From an uncultured Bacilli bacterium (GTDB lineage Bacteria; Bacillota_I; Bacilli_A; RF39; UBA660), in assembly GCA_910587065.1 (NCBI GenBank), contig CAJUMA010000002.1:32282-96281 (forward strand): a DNA stretch of 64,000 bases. The letters run 5' to 3'. Shown here piece by piece: positions 18,060 through 26,419 of this stretch. A model generated the notes under the pieces. That model saw only the letters and a list, made by a program, of their open reading frames with translations. It did not search any database and was not told the DNA's origin. The first letter of the stretch is position 1. The number at the start of each line of letters is the position of its first letter. A program made the translations under genes and the position numbers.

Positions 18060-19103
18060 ATGAAGAAACAAATTAAATTAAGTATAATAGTTCCTTGCTA
18101 CAAGGTAGAAGAGTATCTTCCAAGATGCTTAGATTCATTAGTTAATCAAACTTTAGCAGATATTGAAATAATATGTATAAATGATGGGTCTCCTGATAAT
18201 TGTCTTAATATTTTAAAAGATTATCACAAGAAATATGGAGATAAAATCGTAATAATTGATAAGAAAAATGAAGGTGTATGGCGAGGAAGAAAAGATGGAA
18301 TAAAAATTGCTAAGGGAGAATTTATTGGATTTGTTGATAGTGATGATTACGTAGCGCTTGACTATGCAGAAAAGTTATATAATTCAGCAATTGAAAATTA
18401 TTCTGACATAGCAGTTTGTGGCTTTGATAGAATTGACCTTGACACTGGAAAATTGTATTCAAGAGAGATGTGCAAAAACAACAATAAAATAATTAATATA
18501 GAAAAACATCCAGAAGAATTATTAGAGCTAAATGGCGCTCCATGGAATAAAATATATAAATCAGAATTGTTGAAAAAACAGCACGATTTAAAAAATGTTC
18601 CAAAGATTCTTGATGATATGATGTTCCAATTATTACTGTATATTAATGCTAAAAAAGTTTCGTTTGTAGATAAGAGTTTAGTTTATTATATGGTAAGAAG
18701 CGATTCAATAATGACAGCTACTGTAAAACAAGATAAAATTGAATCAACTTATAACGCAATGTTAGAAATAAGAAATATTTACAAGAAAGAGAATAAAGAT
18801 ATGCTAGATTATATTGATGTAAATGCCTTTTTACATTTAGGTATATCATTAATGTATAGATTATCTTATGATAAAGAAGCCGATTTTAATAAAATACTAA
18901 AAGATAATAACACTTTTTTAAATAGTAATTTCCCATTATGGAAAAACTCTAAATATATAAAACTTAGTTATGTTATAAAAAATCATGGAAGTAATTTGAA
19001 ATTGTGGATTGTTAAGACGTTTTACAAATTTCATATGTTCAAACTTTTTTTAGCAATATATAAATTTATGATTGATAAATTTAAGATTGATATTAAATGG
19101 TAA
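18060..19103 (+). CDS. Glycosyltransferase family 2
   Basis: 347 residues. SIIVPCYKVEEYLPRCLDSLVNQTL and INDGSPDN are the GT2 nucleotide-binding region, GVWRGRKDGI and FVDSDDYV (DSDD, metal site) follow, and GAPWNKIYKSEL is typical of capsule GT2 enzymes such as EpsJ-like. The C terminus has a basic, moderately hydrophobic segment that may bind the membrane. It is the last gene before a strong hairpin. The sugar specificity cannot be read; galactofuranose is possible because glf is adjacent. Confidence 0.82.
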   Translation: MKKQIKLSIIVPCYKVEEYLPRCLDSLVNQTLADIEIICINDGSPDNCLNILKDYHKKYGDKIVIIDKKNEGVWRGRKDGIKIAKGEFIGFVDSDDYVALDYAEKLYNSAIENYSDIAVCGFDRIDLDTGKLYSREMCKNNNKIINIEKHPEELLELNGAPWNKIYKSELLKKQHDLKNVPKILDDMMFQLLLYINAKKVSFVDKSLVYYMVRSDSIMTATVKQDKIESTYNAMLEIRNIYKKENKDMLDYIDVNAFLHLGISLMYRLSYDKEADFNKILKDNNTFLNSNFPLWKNSKYIKLSYVIKNHGSNLKLWIVKTFYKFHMFKLFLAIYKFMIDKFKIDIKW

Positions 19104-19114
19104 TTTATAAAATG

Positions 19115-19125
19115 TATGATATAAT
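19115..19125 (+). promoter_or_regulatory. Extended -10 element overlapping a terminator hairpin
   Basis: TATG-A-TATAAT at 19115-19125. No convincing -35 is present. Its last three bases are the first bases of the following hairpin, so any transcript started here would begin inside the stem. Confidence 0.4.
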
Positions 19126-19156
19126 AATTTATAGTAAACTATAAATTATTTTTTTT
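19123..19156 (+). terminator. Strong hairpin with T run just before the flippase RBS
   Basis: A perfect 12-bp stem (19123-19134 with 19139-19150), loop TAAA, then six T directly followed by the GGAG of the next gene at 19157. It either ends the ABC-locus transcript or attenuates entry into the flippase. Confidence 0.8.
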
Positions 19157-19167
19157 GGAGAGAATTT

Positions 19168-20397
19168 ATGAAAAAAAGTAAATTGGAATTAAAAAACTTT
19201 ATATGGAATATTATAGGATCTACTGCATTTGGTTTTACATCTTTATTTTTTATGATAATTGTTACACGAATCAATGGTCTAGATAAAGCTGGAATTTTTA
19301 CGTATTGTTTTGCAAATGCTTGCATATTTTGGACAATTGCTTCTTATTCTGGAAGAACATTTCAAGTAACAGAAAGTGATGAAAATATCAAGGATACAGA
19401 TTATTTTTATAATAGGATAACTACAGGTGTTTTTTCAATTATAGCAGTTACAGTTTTCTGTCTACTAACTAAATCAACTGCAGAGAAATTTGTGCTAAGT
19501 TTGCTATTAACAATTTATCGTGCAATAGAAGCAATAATCGAATCTATGCATGCTGTAGTACAAAGAAATGGTGAATTGTATAAGGCTGGTATTTCTCTTT
19601 TCTTTAGGACAATAATATTGGTTATTGCTTTTATAGTGGTTGATTTAATAACAAACAATATTATAGTTACAAGTGGTTTTTTAATAGTTATTAATTTGGT
19701 TTTTTTGTTTTTTATTGATTACAATAATATAAAGAATAAATTTAATAAATCAAAGTTTGATAGTCAGATTAATAAAAAATTATTACATTTAGGGTTTTCA
19801 ACATTCTTGTACTCATTTTTATCAATATACGTTTCTAGTGCAACAAAGTATGCAATTAACAGTTTTACGACTGATGATATTCAAGCAATATATGGAATAA
19901 TCATTATGCCAGCCTCGTTCTTAAGTATGGTATCTAATTATTTAATTCAACCTTTTTTAAATAAAATAAGCTCTAGTATTAACAATAAAGACAAGAAGGA
20001 ATTAAATAAATTATTAATTAGATTATCGTTAGGGATTACATTTGTTGGAATTATGGCTATTGTTTTATGTTACTTAATAGGTATCCCAATATTAGAATTT
20101 GTTTATTCTACGGAATTAAAAGAACAGAAAGTTAATTTACTGATAATTTTAGCAGGATCAATATTCTATTCACTAGCGATACTTTTATCGTCTGCATTTA
20201 TTGCAATGAGAAAGACTATGGAACAATTAATATTATTAATTGTTACAGCTTTAAGTGCTTTAATAATTTCTAACCAATTTGTTAAGTTTTGGGGAATTAA
20301 TGGAGCTAGTATTTCTTATCTTGTTGTGATGTTTGTTGAATTTGCATTACATTTTGGTACTATATTAATAATATTGTACAAAAAAGAGAAGAAGTAG
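19168..20397 (+). CDS. Polysaccharide flippase-like membrane protein (MATE/Wzx superfamily)
   Basis: 409 residues with about twelve hydrophobic segments. The N terminus NFIWNIIGSTAFGFTSLFFMIIVTRING resembles oligosaccharide flippases (Wzx/RfbX type), which move undecaprenyl-linked oligosaccharides across the membrane. It lacks the long hydrophilic loops of the O-ligase class. It sits just after a strong hairpin and before a GtrB-like enzyme, so it may serve a glycan separate from that of the ABC exporter. Confidence 0.78.
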   Translation: MKKSKLELKNFIWNIIGSTAFGFTSLFFMIIVTRINGLDKAGIFTYCFANACIFWTIASYSGRTFQVTESDENIKDTDYFYNRITTGVFSIIAVTVFCLLTKSTAEKFVLSLLLTIYRAIEAIIESMHAVVQRNGELYKAGISLFFRTIILVIAFIVVDLITNNIIVTSGFLIVINLVFLFFIDYNNIKNKFNKSKFDSQINKKLLHLGFSTFLYSFLSIYVSSATKYAINSFTTDDIQAIYGIIIMPASFLSMVSNYLIQPFLNKISSSINNKDKKELNKLLIRLSLGITFVGIMAIVLCYLIGIPILEFVYSTELKEQKVNLLIILAGSIFYSLAILLSSAFIAMRKTMEQLILLIVTALSALIISNQFVKFWGINGASISYLVVMFVEFALHFGTILIILYKKEKK

Positions 20398-20412
20398 ATA
20401 AAAGAATTAGGC

Positions 20413-20423
20413 TATGTTATAAT
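20413..20423 (+). promoter_or_regulatory. Extended -10 promoter
   Basis: TATG-T-TATAAT at 20413-20423 lies 20 bp before the ATG of the GtrB-like gene. Confidence 0.6.
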
Positions 20424-20442
20424 GGATTAGAAGAGGTAATTT

Positions 20443-21405
20443 ATGAAAAAAGAAAATACACTATATATTGTAATACCTTGTTATAATGAAGAAGAAGTAT
20501 TACATGAAACAACTAAAAGATTAAAGGAAAAATTAAATAAATTAATTAAAGATAAGGTAATATCTAAAAATAGCCGTGTAATGTATGTTAATGATGGATC
20601 TAAAGATAAAACTTGGGATTTAATAAAAGAAATAGATGAGTCTGAAGAATTATTTACGGGAATTACTTTATCACGTAATAGGGGACACCAAAATGCATTA
20701 GTTGCTGGTCTTTTAACGGCTAAAGAGTATGCTGATGTTGTAATTAGTATGGATGCTGATTTGCAAGACGATATTAATGCAATCGACGAAATGCTAGAAA
20801 AATACTATGCTGGTTTCGATATTGTCTATGGAGTACGTTCGTCAAGAAAGAAAGATACTTTTTTCAAAAAAGTTACTGCCGAAGGATTTTATAAGTTCAT
20901 GAGTCTTATGGGCGTTGATATAGTATTTAATCATGCAGACTATCGATTAACTAGTAAAAGAGTGTTGTGTGAATTTGAAGGTTATAAAGAAGTAAATTTA
21001 TTCTTAAGAGGGATATTTCCTTTAATTGGTTTTAAATCTGATGTCGTTTATTATGAAAGAGCTGAAAGATTTGCGGGAGAATCAAAATATCCATTAAAAA
21101 AAATGTTAAGCTTTGCTTGGGATGGTATATCATCTTTCTCAGTTAAACCACTTCGTATGATTTGTGTACTTGGTTTTATTATATTGTTCTTTAGTTTTAT
21201 AATAATGTTATATTCATTAATTCAAAAGTTTACAGGAAACACAGTTGATGGTTGGGCATTCATAACTATATCTATTTGGTTTATTGGTGGTCTTCAAATG
21301 ATTTCAATTGGTATAATAGGTGAGTATATAGGTAAAATCTACAACGAAACAAAAGCTCGTCCAAGATTTATAATTTCAGAAAATTTAAATGAAAAGAAAA
21401 AATAG
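20443..21405 (+). CDS. GtrB/ArnC-type undecaprenyl-phosphate glycosyltransferase
   Basis: 320 residues. YIVIPCYNEEEVLHET, YVNDGSKDKTW, SMDADLQDD (DxD) and the long tail with FAGESKYPLKKML followed by two C-terminal membrane helices define the GtrB/ArnC/YfdH group of GT2 enzymes. These attach glucose or a related sugar to undecaprenyl phosphate for later transfer outside the cell. The adjacent flippase could flip its product. The product ends right before a terminator. Confidence 0.88.
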   Translation: MKKENTLYIVIPCYNEEEVLHETTKRLKEKLNKLIKDKVISKNSRVMYVNDGSKDKTWDLIKEIDESEELFTGITLSRNRGHQNALVAGLLTAKEYADVVISMDADLQDDINAIDEMLEKYYAGFDIVYGVRSSRKKDTFFKKVTAEGFYKFMSLMGVDIVFNHADYRLTSKRVLCEFEGYKEVNLFLRGIFPLIGFKSDVVYYERAERFAGESKYPLKKMLSFAWDGISSFSVKPLRMICVLGFIILFFSFIIMLYSLIQKFTGNTVDGWAFITISIWFIGGLQMISIGIIGEYIGKIYNETKARPRFIISENLNEKKK

Positions 21406-21427
21406 GAAAATTTCCTATTTTTTTGTT
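21401..21427 (+). terminator. Intrinsic terminator
   Basis: AATAGGA (21401-21407) pairs with TCCTATT (21413-21419), with a T run after. The GtrB-like stop codon is in the stem. It shows that the upstream ATG at 21389 is not the start of the next gene. Confidence 0.8.
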
Positions 21428-21511
21428 TTTTTAAAAGTAATCGCGAATTTTATCGGTAATAAGTCTAGTAGAAGGAAGGATAAGTTCCTTACTAGAATTG
21501 AGGAAAAAATT

Positions 21512-22444
21512 ATGAAAGACAATATATTATTACCTGCAACACGCGATTGTATGTTTAAAGCACTAATGTTAAAACCCGAATTAAACGGATTTTTAAAAGA
21601 ATTAATTAATATAATTACAGGAATTCCTTTAGATGCCTTAGAAGAAATCAAGGTTCAAAACACAGAATATACGATAGCGAATAAGAATGATAAAAAGATG
21701 CGCTCTGATGTTATAGTAAGTATTGGAAATAAGTATATCAATATTGAAATGAATAAAGAATACTATAGAGGAGTATTTAATAAAAATGATGCCTACATAA
21801 GTAAGATAAAAGCAAGTATTTATAAGGAAAGTGAAGATTATATAGATGCTGGTCAAGTAATCCAAATAAATTTTAATGATTTTTATCACTTTAAATATAA
21901 AAAAGATATATACAAGTTCCTATTTTTAGAAGAAGAAACATATGAACTAGATGAGGATTCAACTGTAAAATATCATGTATGTCTTCCAAACATTTGGGAT
22001 AGATGCTATAATAAGAATATAAGTGAATTAACAAGGTTTGAAAGATTTTGTTTAATCTTGAAGACAGAGGAAAAGGAATATGCAAATAAAGTTGCAGGGG
22101 ATGATGAAGTAATGATGAGTATTGTAGATGAAATAGCAAAACTTAGTGTCGATGATACAATGATTGGATTATATGATGCTGAAATAGAAGAAGAAAAGAT
22201 AAGAAAAACTAGATTAAAAGGAGCAAGACTAGAGGGATTAGAACAAGGCATCAAAGAAGGCATTGCGCAAGGAATTAAGCAAGGAATTGAACAAGGAATT
22301 GAACAAGGCGTTAAGCAGGGAATTGAACAAGAGAAAAAAGAAATAGTAAAATCTCTTTATCATCTTAACATACCTTTAGAATCAATTTGTAAAGCATCTA
22401 AATTATCTCTTAAAGAAGTAAAAGATATTTTAAATATAAAATAG
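21512..22444 (+). CDS. Rpn family recombination-promoting nuclease/putative transposase
   Basis: 310 residues from ATG 21512 (AGGA at 21501-21504). LPATRDCMFKALM opens the protein, and KMRSDVIVS...INIEMNKEY supplies the D and E-x-N of a PD-(D/E)XK nuclease core as in the Rpn/PDDEXK_2 family, which nicks DNA and promotes RecA-independent recombination. A Gln/Gly/Ile tandem repeat near residues 244-273 precedes a helical C-terminal tail (VKSLYHLNIPLESICKASKL), another family trait. It is flanked by terminators on both sides and sits between two polysaccharide loci. Confidence 0.85.
   Translation: MKDNILLPATRDCMFKALMLKPELNGFLKELINIITGIPLDALEEIKVQNTEYTIANKNDKKMRSDVIVSIGNKYINIEMNKEYYRGVFNKNDAYISKIKASIYKESEDYIDAGQVIQINFNDFYHFKYKKDIYKFLFLEEETYELDEDSTVKYHVCLPNIWDRCYNKNISELTRFERFCLILKTEEKEYANKVAGDDEVMMSIVDEIAKLSVDDTMIGLYDAEIEEEKIRKTRLKGARLEGLEQGIKEGIAQGIKQGIEQGIEQGVKQGIEQEKKEIVKSLYHLNIPLESICKASKLSLKEVKDILNIK
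22241..22330 (+). repeat. 12-bp in-frame tandem repeat in the Rpn-like gene
   Basis: Six to seven imperfect copies of a 12-bp unit close to CAAGGAATTGAA encode a repeating QGI[EK] pattern. Such length-variable repeats are common in this family. Confidence 0.8.
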
Positions 22445-22468
22445 GAAAGTAAACACTTTCCTATTTAT
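22441..22468. terminator. Bidirectional terminator
   Basis: A perfect 10-bp stem (22441-22450 with 22455-22464) and a 4-nt loop between two convergent genes. It can end both the Rpn-like gene and the minus-strand membrane protein. Confidence 0.8.
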
Positions 22469-22479
22469 TTTGTCTAAGA

Positions 22480-24177
22480 TTAATTATCTTTTTTTAATAT
22501 CATATGTATTAAAAGTGGCGCTGCTAAGGCAACTGGTAAAACATATCTTAAAATTGCAACAGGCCCTAAAAGAACTGTAATGAATAAAGTAATGAACGGA
22601 AGAATACAAAGAACTTTATTATATTCTTTTCTAATGATGAATATATAAAGAGCTAACCCTAAAATATAAATATATAAAGATATATTAAAAATAACTTTTA
22701 ATAGAGGAAATTTATTATATTCCCCAGTCTCTAGTAAAGCGTAGTAAAATCCAGCTAGTTTGTTTTCTTTAAACTTAAATTCAATATCATAGTTGAAAAA
22801 ATCATCTTTATCTCTTATTTCCCATAATACTCGGTATACATCATCATCAGGTAACTTATCAAAAGGATTAAAATATGTTTCATTGGTAAGTAAGAAGGAA
22901 TCTATAAGTGTCACAGGATATTTGAATCCTAGTGTAAAGAATAGTTTAACGTATTTAGGTGCGTGACTAGTAACATATCCCTTATACATGGTATTTTTTA
23001 TTGGATCACTTATATGTTCTTCATAATCTTTTAAACGTTTATTCCAGTAAAAACTTTGGATTTTTTCCTTCTCTTTATCCGTTAAATTTTCTTCTGTATT
23101 ATAAAGACGTCCCATGAATTGAGTTGGTAAACTAAGGGCCTCTCTAACTGATCCAGGTTCTGGTTCATAAATTACATCAATATATCTGTTTACTCCAGTA
23201 ACAATTAAAAAAATGGAAGCAAATACAATTATAATTTGACTTATATATTTTTTTAGATAAAAGATAATGAAAGGTAAGAAAAGACAAAATGCATATAAGG
23301 TATTGTTTCTAAATAATAAAGATAGGGTAGCAAAAGCAATCAAAGAAATAATATTAATTGGTCTCTTTATAAATTTGTCTTGATATTTAATAAATTCTAT
23401 AATATTTATTGCAAGTAATAAATAAAATGCGGAAAATAACACATCTTTAGTAGCTGTAATGGCCATCACTGGAAATAGAGGAACAAACATAAATGCTAGT
23501 AAAGAGCCAAGTTTTAAAATGAAACTTGCTTTTTCTTTGCTTAAATAATCAACTAAGTACGCTAAAGAAAGAGCAAAAACAGTAGCTTGAATCAACAAAT
23601 GAATAAATAGGCCAACACTGCCAGAACCACAAATTAAATCAGTCATCTTTATTGGAAAATCTAAAAAAAGAGTATGAATCATTGGATGATGAGTAGTATA
23701 TTTACCCATAAACATTTGATTTAACTGTCCTGCTGCATCGTAAGAAAATATTCCTGGATAAAAAGAAATTATCACTGGTATCCATGTTATCAATATTAAG
23801 ATAAAATATCTCAATATTGAGTATTTAGTATTCTTAAATATTTTTTTATCTAACTTATAATGTCTTTCACTAATATTCTGAATAAACTTATTTATAAAAA
23901 GTAATATATATGTAATTAAGGGCGTAAAACCTATAATTGACAGTAATGTTGTAACATTAAATATTTTAGAACTTCCTATAACGTTTAAATTTATGTATGA
24001 ATTAACAATTAAAGATAGGAAAAAAGCAAATACTGCACTTATCTTAATGCTACGTTTATCATATATAAATTTAAATAGGTAAGAACTCAAAATAAATGTA
24101 CATATAAAAACTAATATATTGTTATTAGTTAACCTAGATAATATAATCGAGGTTAATAAACTAAGTAAAATATTCAT
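22480..24177 (-). CDS. DUF6020-like polytopic membrane protein
   Basis: 565 residues with more than ten membrane helices. The motif YPGIFSYDAAGQLNQ followed by a TTHHPMIHTL segment matches the DUF6020 family, which resembles GT-C glycosyltransferases (an acidic residue in the first loop, then His residues). The likely role is transfer of a sugar from a lipid carrier to a surface polymer; the substrate is unknown. RBS GGAAGGT. The only large minus-strand gene within the polysaccharide region. A GtrB-like lipid-sugar synthase is encoded just beyond the Rpn-like gene. Confidence 0.75.
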   Translation of the reverse strand: MNILLSLLTSIILSRLTNNNILVFICTFILSSYLFKFIYDKRSIKISAVFAFFLSLIVNSYINLNVIGSSKIFNVTTLLSIIGFTPLITYILLFINKFIQNISERHYKLDKKIFKNTKYSILRYFILILITWIPVIISFYPGIFSYDAAGQLNQMFMGKYTTHHPMIHTLFLDFPIKMTDLICGSGSVGLFIHLLIQATVFALSLAYLVDYLSKEKASFILKLGSLLAFMFVPLFPVMAITATKDVLFSAFYLLLAINIIEFIKYQDKFIKRPINIISLIAFATLSLLFRNNTLYAFCLFLPFIIFYLKKYISQIIIVFASIFLIVTGVNRYIDVIYEPEPGSVREALSLPTQFMGRLYNTEENLTDKEKEKIQSFYWNKRLKDYEEHISDPIKNTMYKGYVTSHAPKYVKLFFTLGFKYPVTLIDSFLLTNETYFNPFDKLPDDDVYRVLWEIRDKDDFFNYDIEFKFKENKLAGFYYALLETGEYNKFPLLKVIFNISLYIYILGLALYIFIIRKEYNKVLCILPFITLFITVLLGPVAILRYVLPVALAAPLLIHMILKKDN

Positions 24178-24278
24178 AATTATACCTTCCCCATGTGGCT
24201 ATATAATATCATATTTTTCTCTATTTTTCTAATTTTAAACAAAAATATATAACAATAAAGTAAACTGCTATAAATATT

Positions 24279-24467
24279 TTACTTATCTAAGTTGGATTCA
24301 TCAAGATTTTCTAAGGCAAAATCAATACATTCATTAATAATTTTATTGACCGAAATATTGGATCTTTTAGACAAATCTTCAATTTTTTTCAAAACGGAAT
24401 ATTTTATTCTTATTGTTTTTAAAACGGATTGTTCATCTTCATTTTTAGGAATTTTAAATTCTTTCAT
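24279..24467 (-). CDS. Ribbon-helix-helix (CopG/Arc-like) DNA-binding protein
   Basis: 62 residues. LKTIRIKYSVLKKIEDLSKRSN is the beta strand and first helix, and ISVNKIINECIDFALENL is the second helix of an RHH fold. The ATG at 24467 follows AGGTGG; the in-frame GTG 15 bp earlier lies in that ribosome binding site. It is divergent from the capsule locus, with an inverted repeat in the shared intergenic region that could be its operator. It may be an autoregulator or a local repressor. No toxin partner is visible. Confidence 0.8.
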   Translation of the reverse strand: MKEFKIPKNEDEQSVLKTIRIKYSVLKKIEDLSKRSNISVNKIINECIDFALENLDESNLDK

Positions 24468-24503
24468 TGATTTCCACCTCACTTAATAAAATTATAAAAA
24501 AAA

Positions 24504-24540
24504 TGTACTACAATTAGTAAGTTACACAAAATGTAGTACA
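24504..24540. promoter_or_regulatory. Inverted repeat, candidate operator of the RHH protein
   Basis: TGTACTACA (24504-24512) and its exact reverse complement TGTAGTACA (24532-24540), centres 28 bp apart. The left arm sits just upstream of a minus-strand TATAAT (plus 24491-24496) that would serve the RHH gene. Confidence 0.55.
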
Positions 24541-24789
24541 AATATACTAAAAAGTATGTTATAATGTTTATGAAATTGAGATTTTTGATACATTAAGTTT
24601 GTTAAAATGTCTAATTTTGTCTAATTAGATATTATTATTACTTATTTTGTATATTATATTTACAAGTCAAAAATATAAGTGATATAATGTTGATACATGA
24701 GTGAGTTAACCCTAATTTGACAAATTAAGACAAGTGATATATAATATCGTGCAACAAAAGGGAAATCTAGTGTGGAGGAGAGATTTTTT
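24541..24789 (+). promoter_or_regulatory. Leader region of the second polysaccharide locus with several promoter elements
   Basis: No gene is seen here. There is an extended -10 TATG-T-TATAAT at 24555-24565 and a TG-A-TATAAT at 24680-24688. A consensus promoter is also present: TTGACA 24717-24722, a 17-bp spacer, TATAAT 24740-24745. The last would start transcription near 24752, 38 bp before the sugar transferase ATG. AT-rich sequence between them shows no further structure that I can support. Confidence 0.75.
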
Positions 24790-25443
24790 ATGCATAGTGC
24801 TGAAGTAGTAGTTGATACATCTATGACCATATCAAAAAGAGTCTATTTTATTGTAAAAAGAGCATTTGATATATTTGCTAGTTTATTTGGCTTAATCGTC
24901 TTGTCTCCAGTATTTCTAATTACAATTATTGCAATTAGGTTAGAGTCAAAAGGGAAAGCAATATTTACTCAAGATAGAATTGGACTTAATGGTAAAATAT
25001 TTAAATTATATAAATTTAGAAGTATGGTTGAAAATGCTGATGATATATTAAAAGATATTTTAAGTAAAGATGATGTCTTAGCTTTAGAGTATCGAGTTAA
25101 TAAAAAATTTAAAAATGACCCACGTATTACTAGTGTAGGTAAAATTATTAGAAAATTATCGATTGATGAATTACCTCAATTAGTAAATGTGTTAAAAGGG
25201 GATATGTCACTAATAGGTAATAGACCTTATTTGCCTAGAGAAATTGATGATATGAGACCATATTATGAAAAAATAGTTTCAACAAAACCAGGAATTACAG
25301 GATTATGGCAAACAAGCGGAAGAAGTAATACAACATTTAAAACGAGATGTAAATTAGAAGCTGATTATTCGGAAAAAGCAAGTATTGCAATGGATATTGA
25401 AATATTCTTCAAAACGTTCATTGTAGTATTTAAAGGATTATAA
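24790..25443 (+). CDS. Initiating sugar-phosphate transferase (polyprenyl glycosylphosphotransferase)
   Basis: 217 residues. The ATG at 24790 follows GGAGGAG (24774-24780); an in-frame GTG at 24772 falls in that site. A membrane helix FDIFASLFGLIVLSPVFLITII, then FTQDRIGLNGKIFKLYKFRSM, DPRITSVGKIIRKLSIDELPQL, MSLIGNRP and ITGLWQTSGRS are the signature of the bacterial sugar transferase family (PF02397). It moves hexose-1-phosphate onto undecaprenyl phosphate and starts repeat-unit synthesis. It is the short form with only the catalytic domain. It has its own promoter and is followed by a terminator. Confidence 0.93.
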   Translation: MHSAEVVVDTSMTISKRVYFIVKRAFDIFASLFGLIVLSPVFLITIIAIRLESKGKAIFTQDRIGLNGKIFKLYKFRSMVENADDILKDILSKDDVLALEYRVNKKFKNDPRITSVGKIIRKLSIDELPQLVNVLKGDMSLIGNRPYLPREIDDMRPYYEKIVSTKPGITGLWQTSGRSNTTFKTRCKLEADYSEKASIAMDIEIFFKTFIVVFKGL

Positions 25444-25445
25444 GG

Positions 25446-25470
25446 GTGCATATTAAATTATGCACTTTTT
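25446..25470 (+). terminator. Intrinsic terminator
   Basis: GTGCATA (25446-25452) pairs with TATGCAC (25459-25465), with five T after, directly behind the initiating transferase. Confidence 0.85.
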
Positions 25471-25514
25471 GTATGCAAAAAATTTAATGCACATTAATGA
25501 TTATTAACATAGTA

Positions 25515-25545
25515 TTCTTTACACTAATTGCAATAGTGTAAAGAA
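25515..25545. promoter_or_regulatory. 31-bp perfect dyad, possible operator
   Basis: TTCTTTACACTA (25515-25526) and TAGTGTAAAGAA (25534-25545) with a 7-bp centre. No T run follows, so it is not a normal terminator. It lies upstream of the promoter for the rest of the locus. Confidence 0.55.
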
Positions 25546-25600
25546 CAATAAAATAATACTGGTTATTTTATCATTTTTTATATCAAATAATAGCATCATT

Positions 25601-25609
25601 TGGTATAAT
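25601..25609 (+). promoter_or_regulatory. Extended -10 promoter
   Basis: TG-G-TATAAT at 25601-25609 upstream of the WecG/TagA/CpsF-like gene. No clear -35. Confidence 0.5.
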
Positions 25610-25669
25610 TAAATAGTATAAAAGCATTTATAAGTGATTAAGCTTTGTATAAGAGAAGGTGGAATTTAC

Positions 25670-26419
25670 ATGAATAACAAAATAAAAGAAGAACCAATCT
25701 TAGGAGTTAAAGTAGCTGTTACAGATATGAATCAAGTTGTAAATTTTATTTACAAAAATATTAAGGATTTGTCAGGAAAGTATATTTGCGTTTCTAATGT
25801 TCACACAACTGTTATGAGTTATGAAGACTCCGACTATAAAAAAATTCAGAATTCTGCAGCATTAAGATTGCCTGATGGAGGACCGTTGAGTAGTGTTCAA
25901 AGAAAACGCGGATATAAAGATGCACAAAGGGTTACTGGACCAGATTTGATGAAAAGATTGTTTGAAGAATCCGAAAATAATCAACTGAAACATTTCTTTT
26001 ATGGAAGCACGCTAGAAACTCTTAGTACGCTAGAAACTAAACTAAAGGAAAAGTATCCAAAATTAAAAATAGTTGGAAAGTATTCTCCGCCATTTAGAAA
26101 ATTGACAATTGATGAAGATAAGAAAATTGTTGAAGAGATAAACAATTCTAACGCAGATATTGTTTGGATTGGGTTAGGCGCCCCTAAGCAAGAGATTTGG
26201 ATGAATGAACATGAAGGTAAAGTCACTGGGGTTATGATAGGCGTTGGTGCAGGTTTTGATTATCATGCGGGCAATATAAAAAGAGCTCCAAAATGGATGC
26301 AAAAATGCAATTTGGAATGGGCATATCGCCTTTGTCAAGACCCTAAAAGATTATTTCAACGATATGTGAAGACAAATTTTAAATTTATTAAGTTGGTCAA
26401 TAAGGAAAATAAAAAATGA
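25670..26419 (+). CDS. WecG/TagA/CpsF family glycosyltransferase
   Basis: 249 residues from ATG 25670 (AGAAGGTGG at 25654-25662; an in-frame GTG at 25634 has no site). VSNVHTTVMSYED, LPDGGPLS, RVTGPDLMKRLFEES and IVWIGLGAPKQEIWMNEH are diagnostic of GT26 enzymes such as TagA and CpsF. They add the second sugar (commonly ManNAc) to the lipid-linked first sugar. Its position right after the initiating transferase fits that step. Overlaps the next gene by 4 bp. Confidence 0.93.
   Translation: MNNKIKEEPILGVKVAVTDMNQVVNFIYKNIKDLSGKYICVSNVHTTVMSYEDSDYKKIQNSAALRLPDGGPLSSVQRKRGYKDAQRVTGPDLMKRLFEESENNQLKHFFYGSTLETLSTLETKLKEKYPKLKIVGKYSPPFRKLTIDEDKKIVEEINNSNADIVWIGLGAPKQEIWMNEHEGKVTGVMIGVGAGFDYHAGNIKRAPKWMQKCNLEWAYRLCQDPKRLFQRYVKTNFKFIKLVNKENKK

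Noticed and set aside
21389..21511. Upstream start for the Rpn-like gene at 21389
   Set aside because: That region contains the terminator of the GtrB-like gene (21401-21427), and the true family N terminus begins at ATG 21512.
22241..22330. CRISPR-like repeat array
   Set aside because: Repeats are 12 bp, contiguous without spacers and in frame within the Rpn-like gene, encoding a QGI pattern.
24292..24486. Plus-strand open frame opposite the RHH gene
   Set aside because: The minus strand has a clear RHH pattern and AGGTGG site; the plus frame has no site or domain.
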